A stretch of DNA of 64,000 bases. Source: Sansalvadorimonas sp965243775 (GTDB lineage Bacteria; Pseudomonadota; Gammaproteobacteria; Pseudomonadales; Endozoicomonadaceae). The DNA is taken from the NCBI GenBank assembly GCA_965243775.1, contig CBDEWF010000162.1:1-64000 (forward strand). Direction: 5' to 3'. Position 1 is the first letter of the stretch. The number at the start of each line of letters is the position of its first letter. The notes beneath the pieces are model-generated. The model was not told the DNA's origin, searched no databases, and saw only the letters and a program-made list of their open reading frames with translations. Below, in pieces: positions 8,923-18,545 of this stretch. Position numbers and translations under genes: made by a program.

Positions 8923-10641
8923 ATGTCCATCGGTACCACAATCAAATCCATCCAGGATCTTATGCGGCAAGATGTTGGCGTCGATGGTGATGCACAGCGC
9001 ATAGGCCAGCTGGTCTGGATGTTGTTCCTGAAAATCTATGATGACCGCGAACAAGAGTGGGAACTTCTCAATGATGATTACACCTCACCACTCCCGGAAG
9101 AGCTACGCTGGCGCAACTGGGCAGCAAACTCAGAAGGGATAACAGGAGAGCCACTGAAAGCATTTATTGATGATGAGCTGTTCCCTGAGCTTCAACAGCT
9201 TCAGGGCAGGGAAGGAGACCAGCGTGCAGCCGTAATCAGAAGTGTTTTTGAAGATGCCTATAACTACATGAAGTCCGGGCAGCTGCTCCGGCAGGTTATT
9301 AACAAAATCCAGGAAAGCATCGACTTTAACAAAGCCCAGGAACGACATGCCTTTGGAGATATGTATGAACAGATCCTGAAAGACCTGCAAAGCGCAGGTA
9401 ACGCAGGTGAGTTCTATACCCCCCGGGCTGTTACTGAGTTTATGGTCGACAGGGTTGACCCAAAGCTGGATGAAAAGGTGATGGATCCAGCCTGTGGCAC
9501 CGGCGGCTTCTTAACCTGCACCATTGAACACAAGCGCAAAAACTACGTCACCAAACAGGAAGAAGAGCAGCAGCTCCAGGCCACTATTTTCGGCGTAGAG
9601 AAAAAACCACTGCCACACCTGCTGGCAACCACCAATATGATCCTCCATGGCATAGAGGTTCCCAGCCAGATTCGCCATGACAATACATTGGAGCGCCCAC
9701 TAAAAGACTGGGGCAAGGCAGACCGGGTCGATGTCATTGTGGCCAATCCGCCCTTTGGTGGCGTGGAAGAAAAGGGAATAGAGAAAAACTACCCGGCCAA
9801 CCTGCGCACCCGGGAAACCGCAGATCTTTTTATGACCCTGTTTATTCGTCTGTTGAAGGAAAATGGACGAGCCGGAGTTGTATTGCCAGACGGCTTTCTG
9901 TTTGGCGATGGGGTGAAAGCCAAGCTCAAGGAAAAACTGCTGTCAGAATGCAACCTGCACACAATTATCCGCCTGCCTAATGGTGTTTTTAACCCCTACA
10001 CCGGCATCAAAACCAACCTGCTGTTTTTCACCAAGGGGAAACCTACAGAGACCATCTGGTATTACGAGCATCCCTACCCAGAGGGTTACAAGAACTACAG
10101 CAAAACCCGCCCCATGCGCGTTCAGGAGTTTAAAGCGGAGCAGGAGTGGTGGGGATCAGAAGCTGATGGTTTTGCCAGCCGAGTAGAAAATGAATTTGCC
10201 TGGAAGGTGGATTTCAAAACCATCAAATCAGAAGCTGAAAACCGCGCCCAGCCCCACTGGGACAAAGCTATCGAGCTCAGCAACCAGGCAAACAAGCTGA
10301 ATGCCAGTATCAAACAGCTTAAGGAAGACCTGAAATCCCTGACAGATAGCCAGGCCAAGGCTTCGGTGAACGAACAGATCAGCCAGCAAACGAAAGATAC
10401 CAAGGTGCTGAAGGCTAAAGCGGATGCAGAGAAAAAGGCTGGCGATGCCATCTACTGGCCTATCTACAACCTGGATATCAAGAACCCCCATATTGGCGAG
10501 CAGGTCAGCCACGACCCGGATGAACTGCTGCAAACCTACGCTAACCAGCAACAGGAAATGGCCTGCATTCGCAGCCAGCTCAAAGGTATTCTGGCAGCCG
10601 CCCTCGACCCTAGCACCAACAGCGAAAGTGAGAGCGCCTGA
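8923..10641 (+). CDS. hsdM: Type I DNA adenine methyltransferase, M subunit (HsdM)
   Basis: HsdM transfers a methyl group from S-adenosyl-methionine to adenine N6 within the site recognised by HsdS and protects host DNA. The 572-residue protein has an N-terminal helical HsdM_N domain, GEFYTPR, the SAM-binding motif DPACGTGGF near residue 188 and the catalytic NPPFGG (NPPF/Y class) near 275. Residues about 455-505 are a predicted coiled coil rich in K, Q and S. The ATG has AAGGAA eight bases upstream. It lies between hsdR and hsdS, two bases before the latter. Confidence 0.97.
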   Translation: MSIGTTIKSIQDLMRQDVGVDGDAQRIGQLVWMLFLKIYDDREQEWELLNDDYTSPLPEELRWRNWAANSEGITGEPLKAFIDDELFPELQQLQGREGDQRAAVIRSVFEDAYNYMKSGQLLRQVINKIQESIDFNKAQERHAFGDMYEQILKDLQSAGNAGEFYTPRAVTEFMVDRVDPKLDEKVMDPACGTGGFLTCTIEHKRKNYVTKQEEEQQLQATIFGVEKKPLPHLLATTNMILHGIEVPSQIRHDNTLERPLKDWGKADRVDVIVANPPFGGVEEKGIEKNYPANLRTRETADLFMTLFIRLLKENGRAGVVLPDGFLFGDGVKAKLKEKLLSECNLHTIIRLPNGVFNPYTGIKTNLLFFTKGKPTETIWYYEHPYPEGYKNYSKTRPMRVQEFKAEQEWWGSEADGFASRVENEFAWKVDFKTIKSEAENRAQPHWDKAIELSNQANKLNASIKQLKEDLKSLTDSQAKASVNEQISQQTKDTKVLKAKADAEKKAGDAIYWPIYNLDIKNPHIGEQVSHDPDELLQTYANQQQEMACIRSQLKGILAAALDPSTNSESESA

Positions 10642-10643
10642 CC

Positions 10644-12485
10644 ATGCAACACCTGATTACCGATATGACCGCCAGGGATGGCGGAAATGCTGATAATGCA
10701 GGAGCAATTATCAGCGCCCTTGACCTGTGGACCAGCGCCCACACCACCAAGTCCAGCGCTGGCCGTGGTAAGAGTTCCAAGCTGGATCTGCATGGCATTA
10801 AGAAACTGCGGGAGCTGATTCTGGAACTGGCTGTTCATGGCAAGCTGGTGCCGCAAGACCCGACCGACGAACCGGCTTCTGTATTGATGGAACGTATTGC
10901 GGTTGAGAAAGAACGGCTGATTAAAGAAAAAAAGATTAAGAAGCAGAAAACGTTACCGCCTGTTGGTAAAGATGAAAAGCCATCAGAGTTACCTGCAGGG
11001 TGGCGTTGGGTTCGTCTTCTCGATCTAGTCGTGCTGGAAAATGGCGATAGGAGCAAAAACTATCCAAATAAAACGATGCTCGTTGAATCAGGTATTCCGT
11101 TTGTTAACGCTGGCCATCTGCAAAACGGTTTAGTAAACAAATCAGAGATGACTTTCATAAGTCCAGAGCGTTATGACCTCTTGAAGGCCGGTAAATTTAG
11201 GGATGGTGATATTTTGTATTGCCTTCGTGGGTCTTTGGGTAAGACGGCTTTAGTAGATGGTTTTGAATGTGGGGCAATTGCATCTTCGTTGGTTATAGTG
11301 CGAGCTATTCAGGCGGGCATGCAAGAATATCTATTGGATTACTTTGCTAGTCCTCTGGCTGAATCAATGATTAAAAAGTATGACAATGGCACGGCACAGC
11401 CAAACTTATCGGCAGCTGATTTGGCTAAGTTTGCAGTACCCATGCCCCCGGAGAAGGAATACTGGCGCATAGTCGCCAAAGTCAACGAACTAATGGCTCT
11501 CTGCGATCAACTGGAGCAGCAACAGAGCGACAGCATTACCGCCCATCAAACTCTGGTAGAAACCCTGCTATCCACACTCACCAACAGCACAACAGCAGAA
11601 GAAACTGCCGCCAACTGGGCCAGAATTGCCGAACACTTTGATACCCTGTTCACCACCGAGCACAGCATCGACCAGCTCAAACAGACCGTACTGCAACTGG
11701 CTGTGATAGGCAGGCTGGTGCCTCAGAACCCTGCCGATGAGCCCGCTTCTGCACTGCTGGCTTGTATAGCTGACGAGAAAGCGCGGCTAGTGAAAGAGAA
11801 AAAGATCAAAAAGCAAAAGCCATTGCCGCCTATTGGTGAGGATGAGAAGCCGTTTGTGTTGCCAGATGGTTGGGAGTGGTGTCGGGTCTGGGATGTTTCT
11901 CATACTATCACATCAGGTTCACGTGACTGGGCTAAATATTACTCACAGTCTGGTGCCAAGTTTGTAACGATGAGCAATCTTTCTCGTGGTGATTATCGGT
12001 TGCGATTAAACAGCATGCGATATGTTAGCCCACCTGAAGGTGGTGAGGGGGCAAGAACTAAGCTTGAAGCCGGAGACTTACTGATATCCATTACTGGAGA
12101 TGTTGGAAATCTCGGCTTGATACCGGAAAAGTTTGGTGAAGCTTATATAAACCAACATACATGTATGTTACGACTCATGCCACAATGCAGAAGCTTATAT
12201 TTTGCAAATTTAATGCGATCTCCATGGGTCAAATTCCAGTTTGATGCTCCACAGAGAGGTATCAAAAACAGTTTCAGGTTGGGTGATGTTGGAGAAATGA
12301 TAATCCCCCTCCCTCCTCAAGCAGAGTTCGAAAGAATCGTTGAAAAAGTTGAGCAGCTAATGACTCTCTGTGAGCAGCTCAAAAACAATATCCAACAATC
12401 CCAACAAACCAACCTGCACCTTGCCAATGCTATTGTGGAGCAGGCGCTGGAGATATCACCGCAAGATCAGGCCGTGGTAGCATGA
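10644..12485 (+). CDS. hsdS: Type I specificity subunit HsdS with two target-recognition domains
   Basis: HsdS chooses the bipartite DNA target for the M2S methylase and the R2M2S nuclease. The 613-residue protein shows an internal duplication: each half starts with an LAV-G-LVPQ(D/N)P-DEPAS block, a lysine-rich KEKKIKKQK stretch and a P-GW-W box (residues about 60-118 and about 350-415), then a variable recognition domain (about 120-280 and 415-575) ending in a helix (MALCDQLEQQ; MTLCEQLKNN). The duplicated conserved blocks form the spacer helices; the two variable halves recognise the two half-sites. The specificity cannot be read from sequence. It starts two bases after hsdM. Confidence 0.95.
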   Translation: MQHLITDMTARDGGNADNAGAIISALDLWTSAHTTKSSAGRGKSSKLDLHGIKKLRELILELAVHGKLVPQDPTDEPASVLMERIAVEKERLIKEKKIKKQKTLPPVGKDEKPSELPAGWRWVRLLDLVVLENGDRSKNYPNKTMLVESGIPFVNAGHLQNGLVNKSEMTFISPERYDLLKAGKFRDGDILYCLRGSLGKTALVDGFECGAIASSLVIVRAIQAGMQEYLLDYFASPLAESMIKKYDNGTAQPNLSAADLAKFAVPMPPEKEYWRIVAKVNELMALCDQLEQQQSDSITAHQTLVETLLSTLTNSTTAEETAANWARIAEHFDTLFTTEHSIDQLKQTVLQLAVIGRLVPQNPADEPASALLACIADEKARLVKEKKIKKQKPLPPIGEDEKPFVLPDGWEWCRVWDVSHTITSGSRDWAKYYSQSGAKFVTMSNLSRGDYRLRLNSMRYVSPPEGGEGARTKLEAGDLLISITGDVGNLGLIPEKFGEAYINQHTCMLRLMPQCRSLYFANLMRSPWVKFQFDAPQRGIKNSFRLGDVGEMIIPLPPQAEFERIVEKVEQLMTLCEQLKNNIQQSQQTNLHLANAIVEQALEISPQDQAVVA

Positions 12486-12533
12486 CAGGTGGAGCATTAG
12501 CCTGATTTGTTGAAAGTATCACAGGGAGATTTA

Positions 12534-13229
12534 ATGAGTCAGCAGGTTTTCAATATCTATTGTGATGAGAGCCGCCATACCTCAGATAAGTCTGACAGGT
12601 ATGCTGTGATTGGTGCTCTGCAGTGCCTGACGGATCAAAAAAGGCGGATTGTGCACAGAATACACAGCCTGCAGGCTTTGCATAATGCCCATGGCGAGCT
12701 GGGCTGGAAGCGACTTTCTCCCAACCGGAGTGATTTTTATCACAAGTTGATAGAGGTGTTTCTTGAAGAGGACTGTCTACAGTTTCGTTGCATCGTCATT
12801 GACCGGCAGGCGTTTAAGCATGAGACATACAACAACGGAGACTCTGAGCTGGGTTTCTACAAAATGTATTATCAGATGCTTGTGCACTGGCTTGAGCCTG
12901 GTCAACGCTATCGGCTGTTCCTGGACTTGCAGAAAAATGCCAGTAGCACACGCTTTACTGATCTGAAAACAGTCCTTGGCCGCAAGCTCTCGGGCCGGGC
13001 AAAAATTGAGTGCCTTGAGCCGGTCAGCTCACATAATCAGCCTTTGATTCAATTGGTTGATCTGCTGATCGGTGCCGTAGGCTATCAGTGGAACAAACGG
13101 GCAGAAAGTCAGGCGAAGCTGGCCTTTTGCTCAGAGCTGGCACGACGGCTGGAACGATTCTCGCTCGCAACAGCAACTACCCGTTATGAGCGGAAATTTA
13201 ATATCTTCCGGTTTGACGGGGGAAGCTAA
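12534..13229 (+). CDS. DUF3800 protein in the type I R-M operon
   Basis: I choose ATG 12534 (MSQQVFNIYCDES) because GGGAG lies eight bases upstream; 231 residues. The N-terminal YCDESRH and the late LIQLVDLLIGAV (Asp in a hydrophobic helix) are the conserved acidic positions of the DUF3800 family, which is thought to adopt an RNase H-like fold with possible nuclease activity. DUF3800 genes are often found near restriction and other defence genes. It follows hsdS by 48 bases and its stop overlaps the next start by one base (TAATG), so it belongs to the same transcript. Activity is unproven. Confidence 0.85.
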   Translation: MSQQVFNIYCDESRHTSDKSDRYAVIGALQCLTDQKRRIVHRIHSLQALHNAHGELGWKRLSPNRSDFYHKLIEVFLEEDCLQFRCIVIDRQAFKHETYNNGDSELGFYKMYYQMLVHWLEPGQRYRLFLDLQKNASSTRFTDLKTVLGRKLSGRAKIECLEPVSSHNQPLIQLVDLLIGAVGYQWNKRAESQAKLAFCSELARRLERFSLATATTRYERKFNIFRFDGGS

Positions 13230-13738
13230 TGAGCGAATCCCTGTGGCCTCAGCTTCGTCTTAAAGCTGACTCCGATGAAGAGCTGATTGAACGATACCGT
13301 CAGATCTATCTCGACACCTATGTATGGGATGAACAGGGTAACAAGCGTGTATTCATCGATTGGAGCGGAGCAGAGTACCAATTTGGTGCCCATGCATTTG
13401 ATCATGCCTTCAGTGAGTCTGGGAACTATCGGGTTAGCAGTGGCATCCACGACCGATTTTCCAAAAAGCGTGCTCGACGGATATTGTGGATAAAGGAAGT
13501 ACTCGCGCTAAGTGCAGGCACAGTGAAAAGATATTCCCAAACCAGACGCACAGACCGCGGACGGCAGGTAAAACGCAGGACATTGGTAGTTGTAGAAGAG
13601 CGCTATGTGGTTGTGTTTAATGACCCAAGAAAACTCCATGAGGCATATCAGTTCGTCACCGCATTTCCTGCAGACAGAAATTACTTGAGTAAGCTTGGAA
13701 GGGAAAGCTACCTTGCGGAAACCGTATGGGCCAGATAA
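13229..13738 (+). CDS. Small BECR-nuclease-like protein, last gene of the R-M operon
   Basis: The 169-residue product starts on the TAATG overlap with the DUF3800 gene. Its C-terminal part (RRILWIKEVL..., many Arg/Lys, EERYVVVF, YQFVTAFP) has the strand/helix order seen in phage-associated Barnase-EndoU-ColicinE5-RelE-like (BECR) domains, with His and Arg residues that could be catalytic. The N-terminal half (FIDWSGAEYQFGAHAFDHAF) is acidic and aromatic. I cannot name a family with confidence; a nuclease toxin partner of the DUF3800 protein is an inference. Confidence 0.6.
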   Translation: MSESLWPQLRLKADSDEELIERYRQIYLDTYVWDEQGNKRVFIDWSGAEYQFGAHAFDHAFSESGNYRVSSGIHDRFSKKRARRILWIKEVLALSAGTVKRYSQTRRTDRGRQVKRRTLVVVEERYVVVFNDPRKLHEAYQFVTAFPADRNYLSKLGRESYLAETVWAR

Positions 13739-13744
13739 AGAAAA

Positions 13745-13769
13745 GCCCCAGTCTTTCGGCGACTGAGGC
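13745..13769 (-). terminator. Terminator between convergent R-M operon and orphan pair
   Basis: GCCcCAGTC and GACTGaGGC form a stem around TTTCGGC. Read on the minus strand the stem is followed by TTTTCTTT, a typical intrinsic terminator for the leftward orphan genes. On the plus strand it begins seven bases after the stop at 13738 but is not followed by a T-run. Confidence 0.55.
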
Positions 13770-13947
13770 GCTGCCACGATCCAAAGCCTTAGGCAAAGGG
13801 TCAACCGGCCCGAAGGCCTATACGAATAATAGATTAGAGCTTGTTCATAGACAACGCTTTTGTATAACGAAACCTAACGAACAACTATAACGGGCTTTAT
13901 TATGACTACATTTCTGGGGAAAAGTTCGAGGCCACCGATGATTAGAA

Positions 13948-13974
13948 TTTTATATAACTAATATTTATATAAAA
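13948..13974. repeat. AT-rich inverted repeat
   Basis: TTTTATATA (13948-13956) and TATATAAAA (13966-13974) are perfect complements around a 9-base loop in the gap between convergent genes. The rest of 13770-14019 is AT-rich and holds no recognisable gene. Confidence 0.5.
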
Positions 13975-14019
13975 CATCTTTCATATTTTATTTTTTCAAC
14001 TACCCCTGAATCGTTCATG

Positions 14020-15420
14020 CTATCCATCAGGGTCCCTGAGGGTTTTGTGGAAGTGAACAAACGCCTGGTTTCCAACATCACTCTTTTCTTTCACTGAAGG
14101 TAATCTTGAGTAGTAATAGCGCCGAAAATCTTCAACATCTTCATGGGTGTAGGGGGAATCCCAAATTCCACCGGGACCTGCCCGCTCCTTAAGCTGTTCA
14201 AACAGGCTGATTCCCCTTCTTTCAGAAAGGCCAGGGTTTTTCATCTGTTGAGCGGTATAGCGTGGGCGATAAGGGGGCTGCAGCTTATCTCTCTGTGCTT
14301 TTTTCTTCACGGCTTTGGATAGATCACATGCTGCCTGTACAGTCTTGGCAGGCATAACATGTCGGTCACCATATTCTTCTGACAGCAGATACGTTATAGC
14401 TTGATAAGCGAGCGTATCTGGAAGATGAAAATTGTCCCATAAAAAATTTGGTATATCAGCAGCCTCATCAGGGTAATGCTCCCGAATATATTGGTTTATG
14501 GCATGCATCTCTTTTCTTATCATGTTTTTCTGAAGTTGTTCAGAGCTGATGGCGGGTGTACGTAAGAAAAGTTCATGCTTTTTCAGCTCATGTCGGGCTG
14601 CTGCAAATCGACTCTTGATGATTTGCTTGTTGTCAGTTGCAGTGCCTTTCTCTGTACCGGAAGGTGTCAGTTCTGAGAAATTTATTTGAAGCCGGCCAAA
14701 GCGGGTATCGTCATATTCATCGCTTTCTTCCAGGTTTTCTGGAGGTGGCCAGTTGATACCTTTGCCGCTGGCGACCAAAGCACCATATACCAACGGTTTT
14801 ATCCGCTGGGCACCTTCTTCTGTTCCACCTCCGAAGTCATGGATAAACTGGCAGCACTCCTGGTAAAACAGTTGTTCATCGTCGGATGTATGGTCATCGC
14901 CGGGTATAATCTCAAGAGTTCCTTGGACGACAGCGTCTTCAACTGTCTGTGGGCCTGGCGGCAGAGGAGATCCATTGTCATGTATCGGAGGTGTCGACGA
15001 GATTGGTGGTTGTACAGGAGGGCGTGCAAGCGGTTGCATAATAGAAGGGGGCTGCATAGAAGGAGACTGAACTAAAGCAGATCTGTCAGGCTGGAAGTGA
15101 GTCACCTTTCTTGCTTTGGGAAGAGAACCTGCTTCTGTAGCCCCATGTAATTCCTGATACAAACTCATCGAGCTCTCAAGTAGCGCTGTATTTGCATGTA
15201 CTTCTGCAGGTGAAGCTACACGCATAGTTACGCCATCACGATAAACCAGATAGCCATCACTGGTTTCAAGGTATTCGTAGACGACTTTCTCTGTACCCGA
15301 GGAGGAAGGAATTTCTTTAATCAGCTTTTTTCTCTGGAATTTGTTGGAGTTTGCCCGGTAAAACTCCTGAAAACGGGCGTAATCATGGTTTACAAAGCGG
15401 GCGTGTACAGGTGTTCTCAT
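14020..15420 (-). CDS. Orphan protein with proline-rich linker
   Basis: This 466-residue protein is unrecognised. It has a basic N-terminal domain (about 1-120), a proline-rich spacer (about 120-165, repeated PPI/QPP runs), and a helical C-terminal domain rich in charged residues (about 180-466). There is no signal peptide or membrane segment. The ATG overlaps the stop of the upstream orphan gene by four bases, so the two are co-translated. Domain layout and lack of homologues I know would fit a secreted effector, but no catalytic motif is visible. Confidence 0.6.
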   Translation of the reverse strand: MRTPVHARFVNHDYARFQEFYRANSNKFQRKKLIKEIPSSSGTEKVVYEYLETSDGYLVYRDGVTMRVASPAEVHANTALLESSMSLYQELHGATEAGSLPKARKVTHFQPDRSALVQSPSMQPPSIMQPLARPPVQPPISSTPPIHDNGSPLPPGPQTVEDAVVQGTLEIIPGDDHTSDDEQLFYQECCQFIHDFGGGTEEGAQRIKPLVYGALVASGKGINWPPPENLEESDEYDDTRFGRLQINFSELTPSGTEKGTATDNKQIIKSRFAAARHELKKHELFLRTPAISSEQLQKNMIRKEMHAINQYIREHYPDEAADIPNFLWDNFHLPDTLAYQAITYLLSEEYGDRHVMPAKTVQAACDLSKAVKKKAQRDKLQPPYRPRYTAQQMKNPGLSERRGISLFEQLKERAGPGGIWDSPYTHEDVEDFRRYYYSRLPSVKEKSDVGNQAFVHFHKTLRDPDG

Positions 15421-16703
15421 AGCTCTTCACCCTTGGCTGTATGGCCTGCCTGAGGCTGACTTTGTTGACTGTTTCTTTTTGCCTGCACTTTTCTCCCTTG
15501 CATCAGGCCCTGCAGCAGGGTTGGCATAACACTGGAGAGGTTTCCCAGTGTATTGGGGCAGCTTTGGGTTAAAACAGGATCCCTGCTGAGGCTTTTCACC
15601 CAGGACAGGTAGAGGGTTGTTATTTCATTGATTTCTCTGGGTGATGAACATCTGATCCAGTCCAGAACCAGAGCGTTGGTTTTCATAACCTGTTCTCTGA
15701 TTGTGGGAGGCAGTTGTCCTTCACTATCGGGGTGATAGTAAAGAAGCTTGGACAGGTCACAGAAATAGTCAGCCAGCCTGTTACGGAAGTCTTTGCTGTT
15801 GGCAAGGGAGATTGCATTCAGTTGCTTTTGCAGAACTTCTGCATGGCAGTGCCTCTCTTTTAGTGGTGCTGACACCTTGATGGGGGGGAATTTATAGAAA
15901 CTCCGGGCCTGGTTGATTTTGCGAATCCATAGGTCCAGGGCTGGTGGGTAGAGTTCGATAAAGCGCTGGATATCCGGATTGGGAAAAAAACGGGAGAGCC
16001 AGCTGGACTTTGTCATAATCAGCTGACCCTTCTCGTTCAGGCCGAACCAGCGATTTTCGGTCTGTTCCGGGGAAACCGGTGTCTCCTGAGCAACCCGTTT
16101 GAGGAAGTAATCCACTCTTTCTGGCAGATCTCCATAAGTTATCTCCCTGGCTGTTTCATAAAGCCGAAGGTCACGACGTGGTTTTGGGTTTGGCAGAGAT
16201 TTCGCCCCTGGTGCTTTTACTACGGCCTTTCTTGCTGCAAGAGGTTGTCTACGAAAACCTGGCGGAAACGGCGAAGTCTCCTTCCTGCTCTGAAGTGCCC
16301 TGGGAACTGTGACCCTTCGCAGCTTTCTCGTCGTTCTTGAGAAGGGCTGATGATACCTTTGGGTCTGTACATTAATTTGCTGAAGCGCCTGAGACTTGCG
16401 TTTCTCAAGAGGGGTATCCGGCTTTCGTGGTGGCAGGTAGTGATCAAGAAGCTTCACTCCCCGCTGGACAAGAGGCGTTTTTTTGAACTCTTCCGGGGAG
16501 CTGGTTCGCAGCCGATATTCAACCGGGCGATACTTTGGCTGGTGCTCTTCCAGCCAGATAATCTTTCCCTTAGGGGTTGTCCAGCAGGGAGGCCCCCCTT
16601 TCAGGCGCCGGCGTTTGAAGGGATTTCCTCTGCGTTGACTGTAATGGAGAAAGCTGGACAGCCTCATGCCCTCGATAGAGCGTCCAGAAGTAGAGCGATG
16701 CAT
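15417..16703 (-). CDS. Orphan basic protein, coupled to the next gene
   Basis: The 428-residue product is unrecognised. The first 170 residues are very basic (Arg/Lys with many Pro), suggesting a disordered or nucleic-acid-binding arm; the remaining 250 are a helical domain with a WFGLNEKGQL segment. No signal peptide is seen. A second in-frame ATG at 16667 is possible; neither start has a strong ribosome-binding site. It overlaps the downstream orphan by four bases. Both genes lie between the R-M operon and thrB in a region lacking counterparts in the otherwise conserved order. Confidence 0.55.
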   Translation of the reverse strand: MHRSTSGRSIEGMRLSSFLHYSQRRGNPFKRRRLKGGPPCWTTPKGKIIWLEEHQPKYRPVEYRLRTSSPEEFKKTPLVQRGVKLLDHYLPPRKPDTPLEKRKSQALQQINVQTQRYHQPFSRTTRKLRRVTVPRALQSRKETSPFPPGFRRQPLAARKAVVKAPGAKSLPNPKPRRDLRLYETAREITYGDLPERVDYFLKRVAQETPVSPEQTENRWFGLNEKGQLIMTKSSWLSRFFPNPDIQRFIELYPPALDLWIRKINQARSFYKFPPIKVSAPLKERHCHAEVLQKQLNAISLANSKDFRNRLADYFCDLSKLLYYHPDSEGQLPPTIREQVMKTNALVLDWIRCSSPREINEITTLYLSWVKSLSRDPVLTQSCPNTLGNLSSVMPTLLQGLMQGRKVQAKRNSQQSQPQAGHTAKGEEL

Positions 16704-16883
16704 GGCTGCCTGATCTGTCGGATTTCCAAAGGAATTGAAGAGGTTATCGGCGACAGGTCAGGCTGATTGAGTTAGGCCCTGGTGCAACGTTCCAAATTAT
16801 TTGTCCTGAGGCTTTGGCTTGTAACCTATGAGATATAAGCAAGCTGTATGATTGCGACCAGACAAACAAATTGTTTTCGAGTA

Positions 16884-17888
16884 CTAGGTTCTGGGCAGGG
16901 TCAGGGAATGGGCCTCGTTCGTTCGCAGTACCAGCATATTCCGGAATTCAGCCGGGTCCTTGTAGTTTCGTACGGCGTCCTGATCATTCAGGTGTTCTGA
17001 ACCCTCTTCCGGGAAGGTAAAGGTTACCAGCCGGGAAATCCAGAAGCGCAGGCAGGCGAGCCTGTGCATAAGGTACCAAGCTTTATGTTCACTGTCCTGA
17101 AAAGGGCGCACCTGGTTGTAGGCTTCCAGGAATACCCGGGTTTTCTCTCCATCCAGTTTCAGGGAACCCGGTATCCGGCACCAGTCATTCACGGTAACGG
17201 CTACATCGTACAGCAGCCAGTCATGGCAGGACTGGAAGAAATCGATCATGCCGGTGACCTGTTCACCTTCGAACAGCACGTTATCCACAAACAGGTCGGC
17301 GTGGATCAGACCTTTGGGAAGATTCGAAATAGAAGACAGGCTGTCCTTTATATCCTGCCACTGTTCAATCTGCAGTGTACTCTCGTCATCAGGAAGAAGA
17401 TCGGATAGTCGGGAAACCTGTTGTTCAATCCAGTCCATACCGCGTATATTGCTCTGGCTTATGGAGGCTTTCTGGCCAAGAGCATGTACTTCAGCCAGAT
17501 GTCTGCCAATGGCTGCACAGTGGGTCGGTTTCAGATCCTGAGGGGCAATATGATGTCCGGAAAGGCGGGTCTGTAGCAGACAGGGCTTGCCCTTGAACTG
17601 ACGCAGCGGCTGGTCGTCAAGCCCATGAACCGGTGCAGGAACCGGAAGACCCGCATCAGCCAGCAGTTCCATAAAGCCGATAAAAAAGGGCAGCAGCTCT
17701 CTTGGCTGATACTCAAAAATGGTCAGGACGAAGTTCTGTTCGCCATGTTCGGGGTGGAGGGTTGTGACAAAGTAGTTGGTGTTTTCTACACCTGCTTCAA
17801 TACCTTCCCAGCCAACCAGTTCTCCCTGGTCATAGAGAGCAAGAAAATTACGGAAGTCCTGCTCAGTAAGTTGGGTATACACCGACAT
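16884..17888 (-). CDS. thrB: Homoserine kinase ThrB (APH-fold type)
   Basis: This 334-residue enzyme phosphorylates L-homoserine in threonine synthesis. It is the protein-kinase/APH-like form found in pseudomonads, unrelated to the GHMP ThrB of E. coli. Signatures include the start MSVYTQLTEQDFRNFLALY, the N-terminal GVENTNYFV, the catalytic loop LIHADLFVDNVLF and the metal-binding IDFFQS. It lies 64 bases after the DUF2782 gene on the same strand, the arrangement polA / DUF2782-thrB known from Pseudomonas. Confidence 0.95.
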   Translation of the reverse strand: MSVYTQLTEQDFRNFLALYDQGELVGWEGIEAGVENTNYFVTTLHPEHGEQNFVLTIFEYQPRELLPFFIGFMELLADAGLPVPAPVHGLDDQPLRQFKGKPCLLQTRLSGHHIAPQDLKPTHCAAIGRHLAEVHALGQKASISQSNIRGMDWIEQQVSRLSDLLPDDESTLQIEQWQDIKDSLSSISNLPKGLIHADLFVDNVLFEGEQVTGMIDFFQSCHDWLLYDVAVTVNDWCRIPGSLKLDGEKTRVFLEAYNQVRPFQDSEHKAWYLMHRLACLRFWISRLVTFTFPEEGSEHLNDQDAVRNYKDPAEFRNMLVLRTNEAHSLTLPRT

Positions 17889-17952
17889 TCGTTTTTAATT
17901 CCTGGTACCTGCTGGTTATTTGTAATCTTTCGTTTTTTTGGAGAGATTCTAT

Positions 17953-18372
17953 TTATTGCCACTCAAGGATTTTCCAGCTCGGGATCAGCATCTGCGGACG
18001 GTTCGAGCGGGTAAAGTTACCCACAGTGTCGACAGCGACAAGGTAATAGGGTTTGCCGATTTTGGGAATAACCTTGATGGAGTAGAGAAAGCCGTTTATC
18101 CGGTATTCATGGATGGTCTTATCTTTCCCGGAGCGGATAATAATATCTGTGCCTTCAGGAATATCGTCTTGAGCACCCTGCTCAAAATCGACAGTGTGTT
18201 TTTTAGAGACTGGTTTCGAGGCTTCGACCTGTGATGAAGCTACAGAAGAGGCTAGAGAAGATGGTTGCTGCAGGTGTTCTGCAGATGCCTGATCTTGCAA
18301 CATGTTGGTAGCACAGCCAGAGAGAATCAGAACAAGGGTCGCCACTGAAAAACCAGTAAAAGACTTTTTCAT
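17953..18372 (-). CDS. DUF2782 lipoprotein
   Basis: The 139-residue product has a lipoprotein signal (MKKSFTGFSVATLVLILSGC, lipobox LSGC) and a C-terminal DUF2782 domain (IHEYRINGFLYSIKVIPKIG, KPYYLVAVD). It is divergent from polA and upstream of thrB, the usual place for this family in gammaproteobacteria. The function is unknown. A Ser/Gln/Ala-rich linker (residues 28-55) separates lipid anchor and domain. The final SWKILEWQ motif is also typical of the family. Confidence 0.85.
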   Translation of the reverse strand: MKKSFTGFSVATLVLILSGCATNMLQDQASAEHLQQPSSLASSVASSQVEASKPVSKKHTVDFEQGAQDDIPEGTDIIIRSGKDKTIHEYRINGFLYSIKVIPKIGKPYYLVAVDTVGNFTRSNRPQMLIPSWKILEWQ

Positions 18373-18545
18373 GCTACCTCCTACCCCTTCAGAACAGCCT
18401 TGCAGGGATTAACAACTACCACGTGAACACGTGAATACTTCACCTTCAGGCCCTAAAATAGCCTGATCATGCTTTATCCCGGCCATTTTACCGCTAACCG
18501 TCCGGGAATAGCGACACTCCTTTAATCAGCACAATAAGGAAGAGA

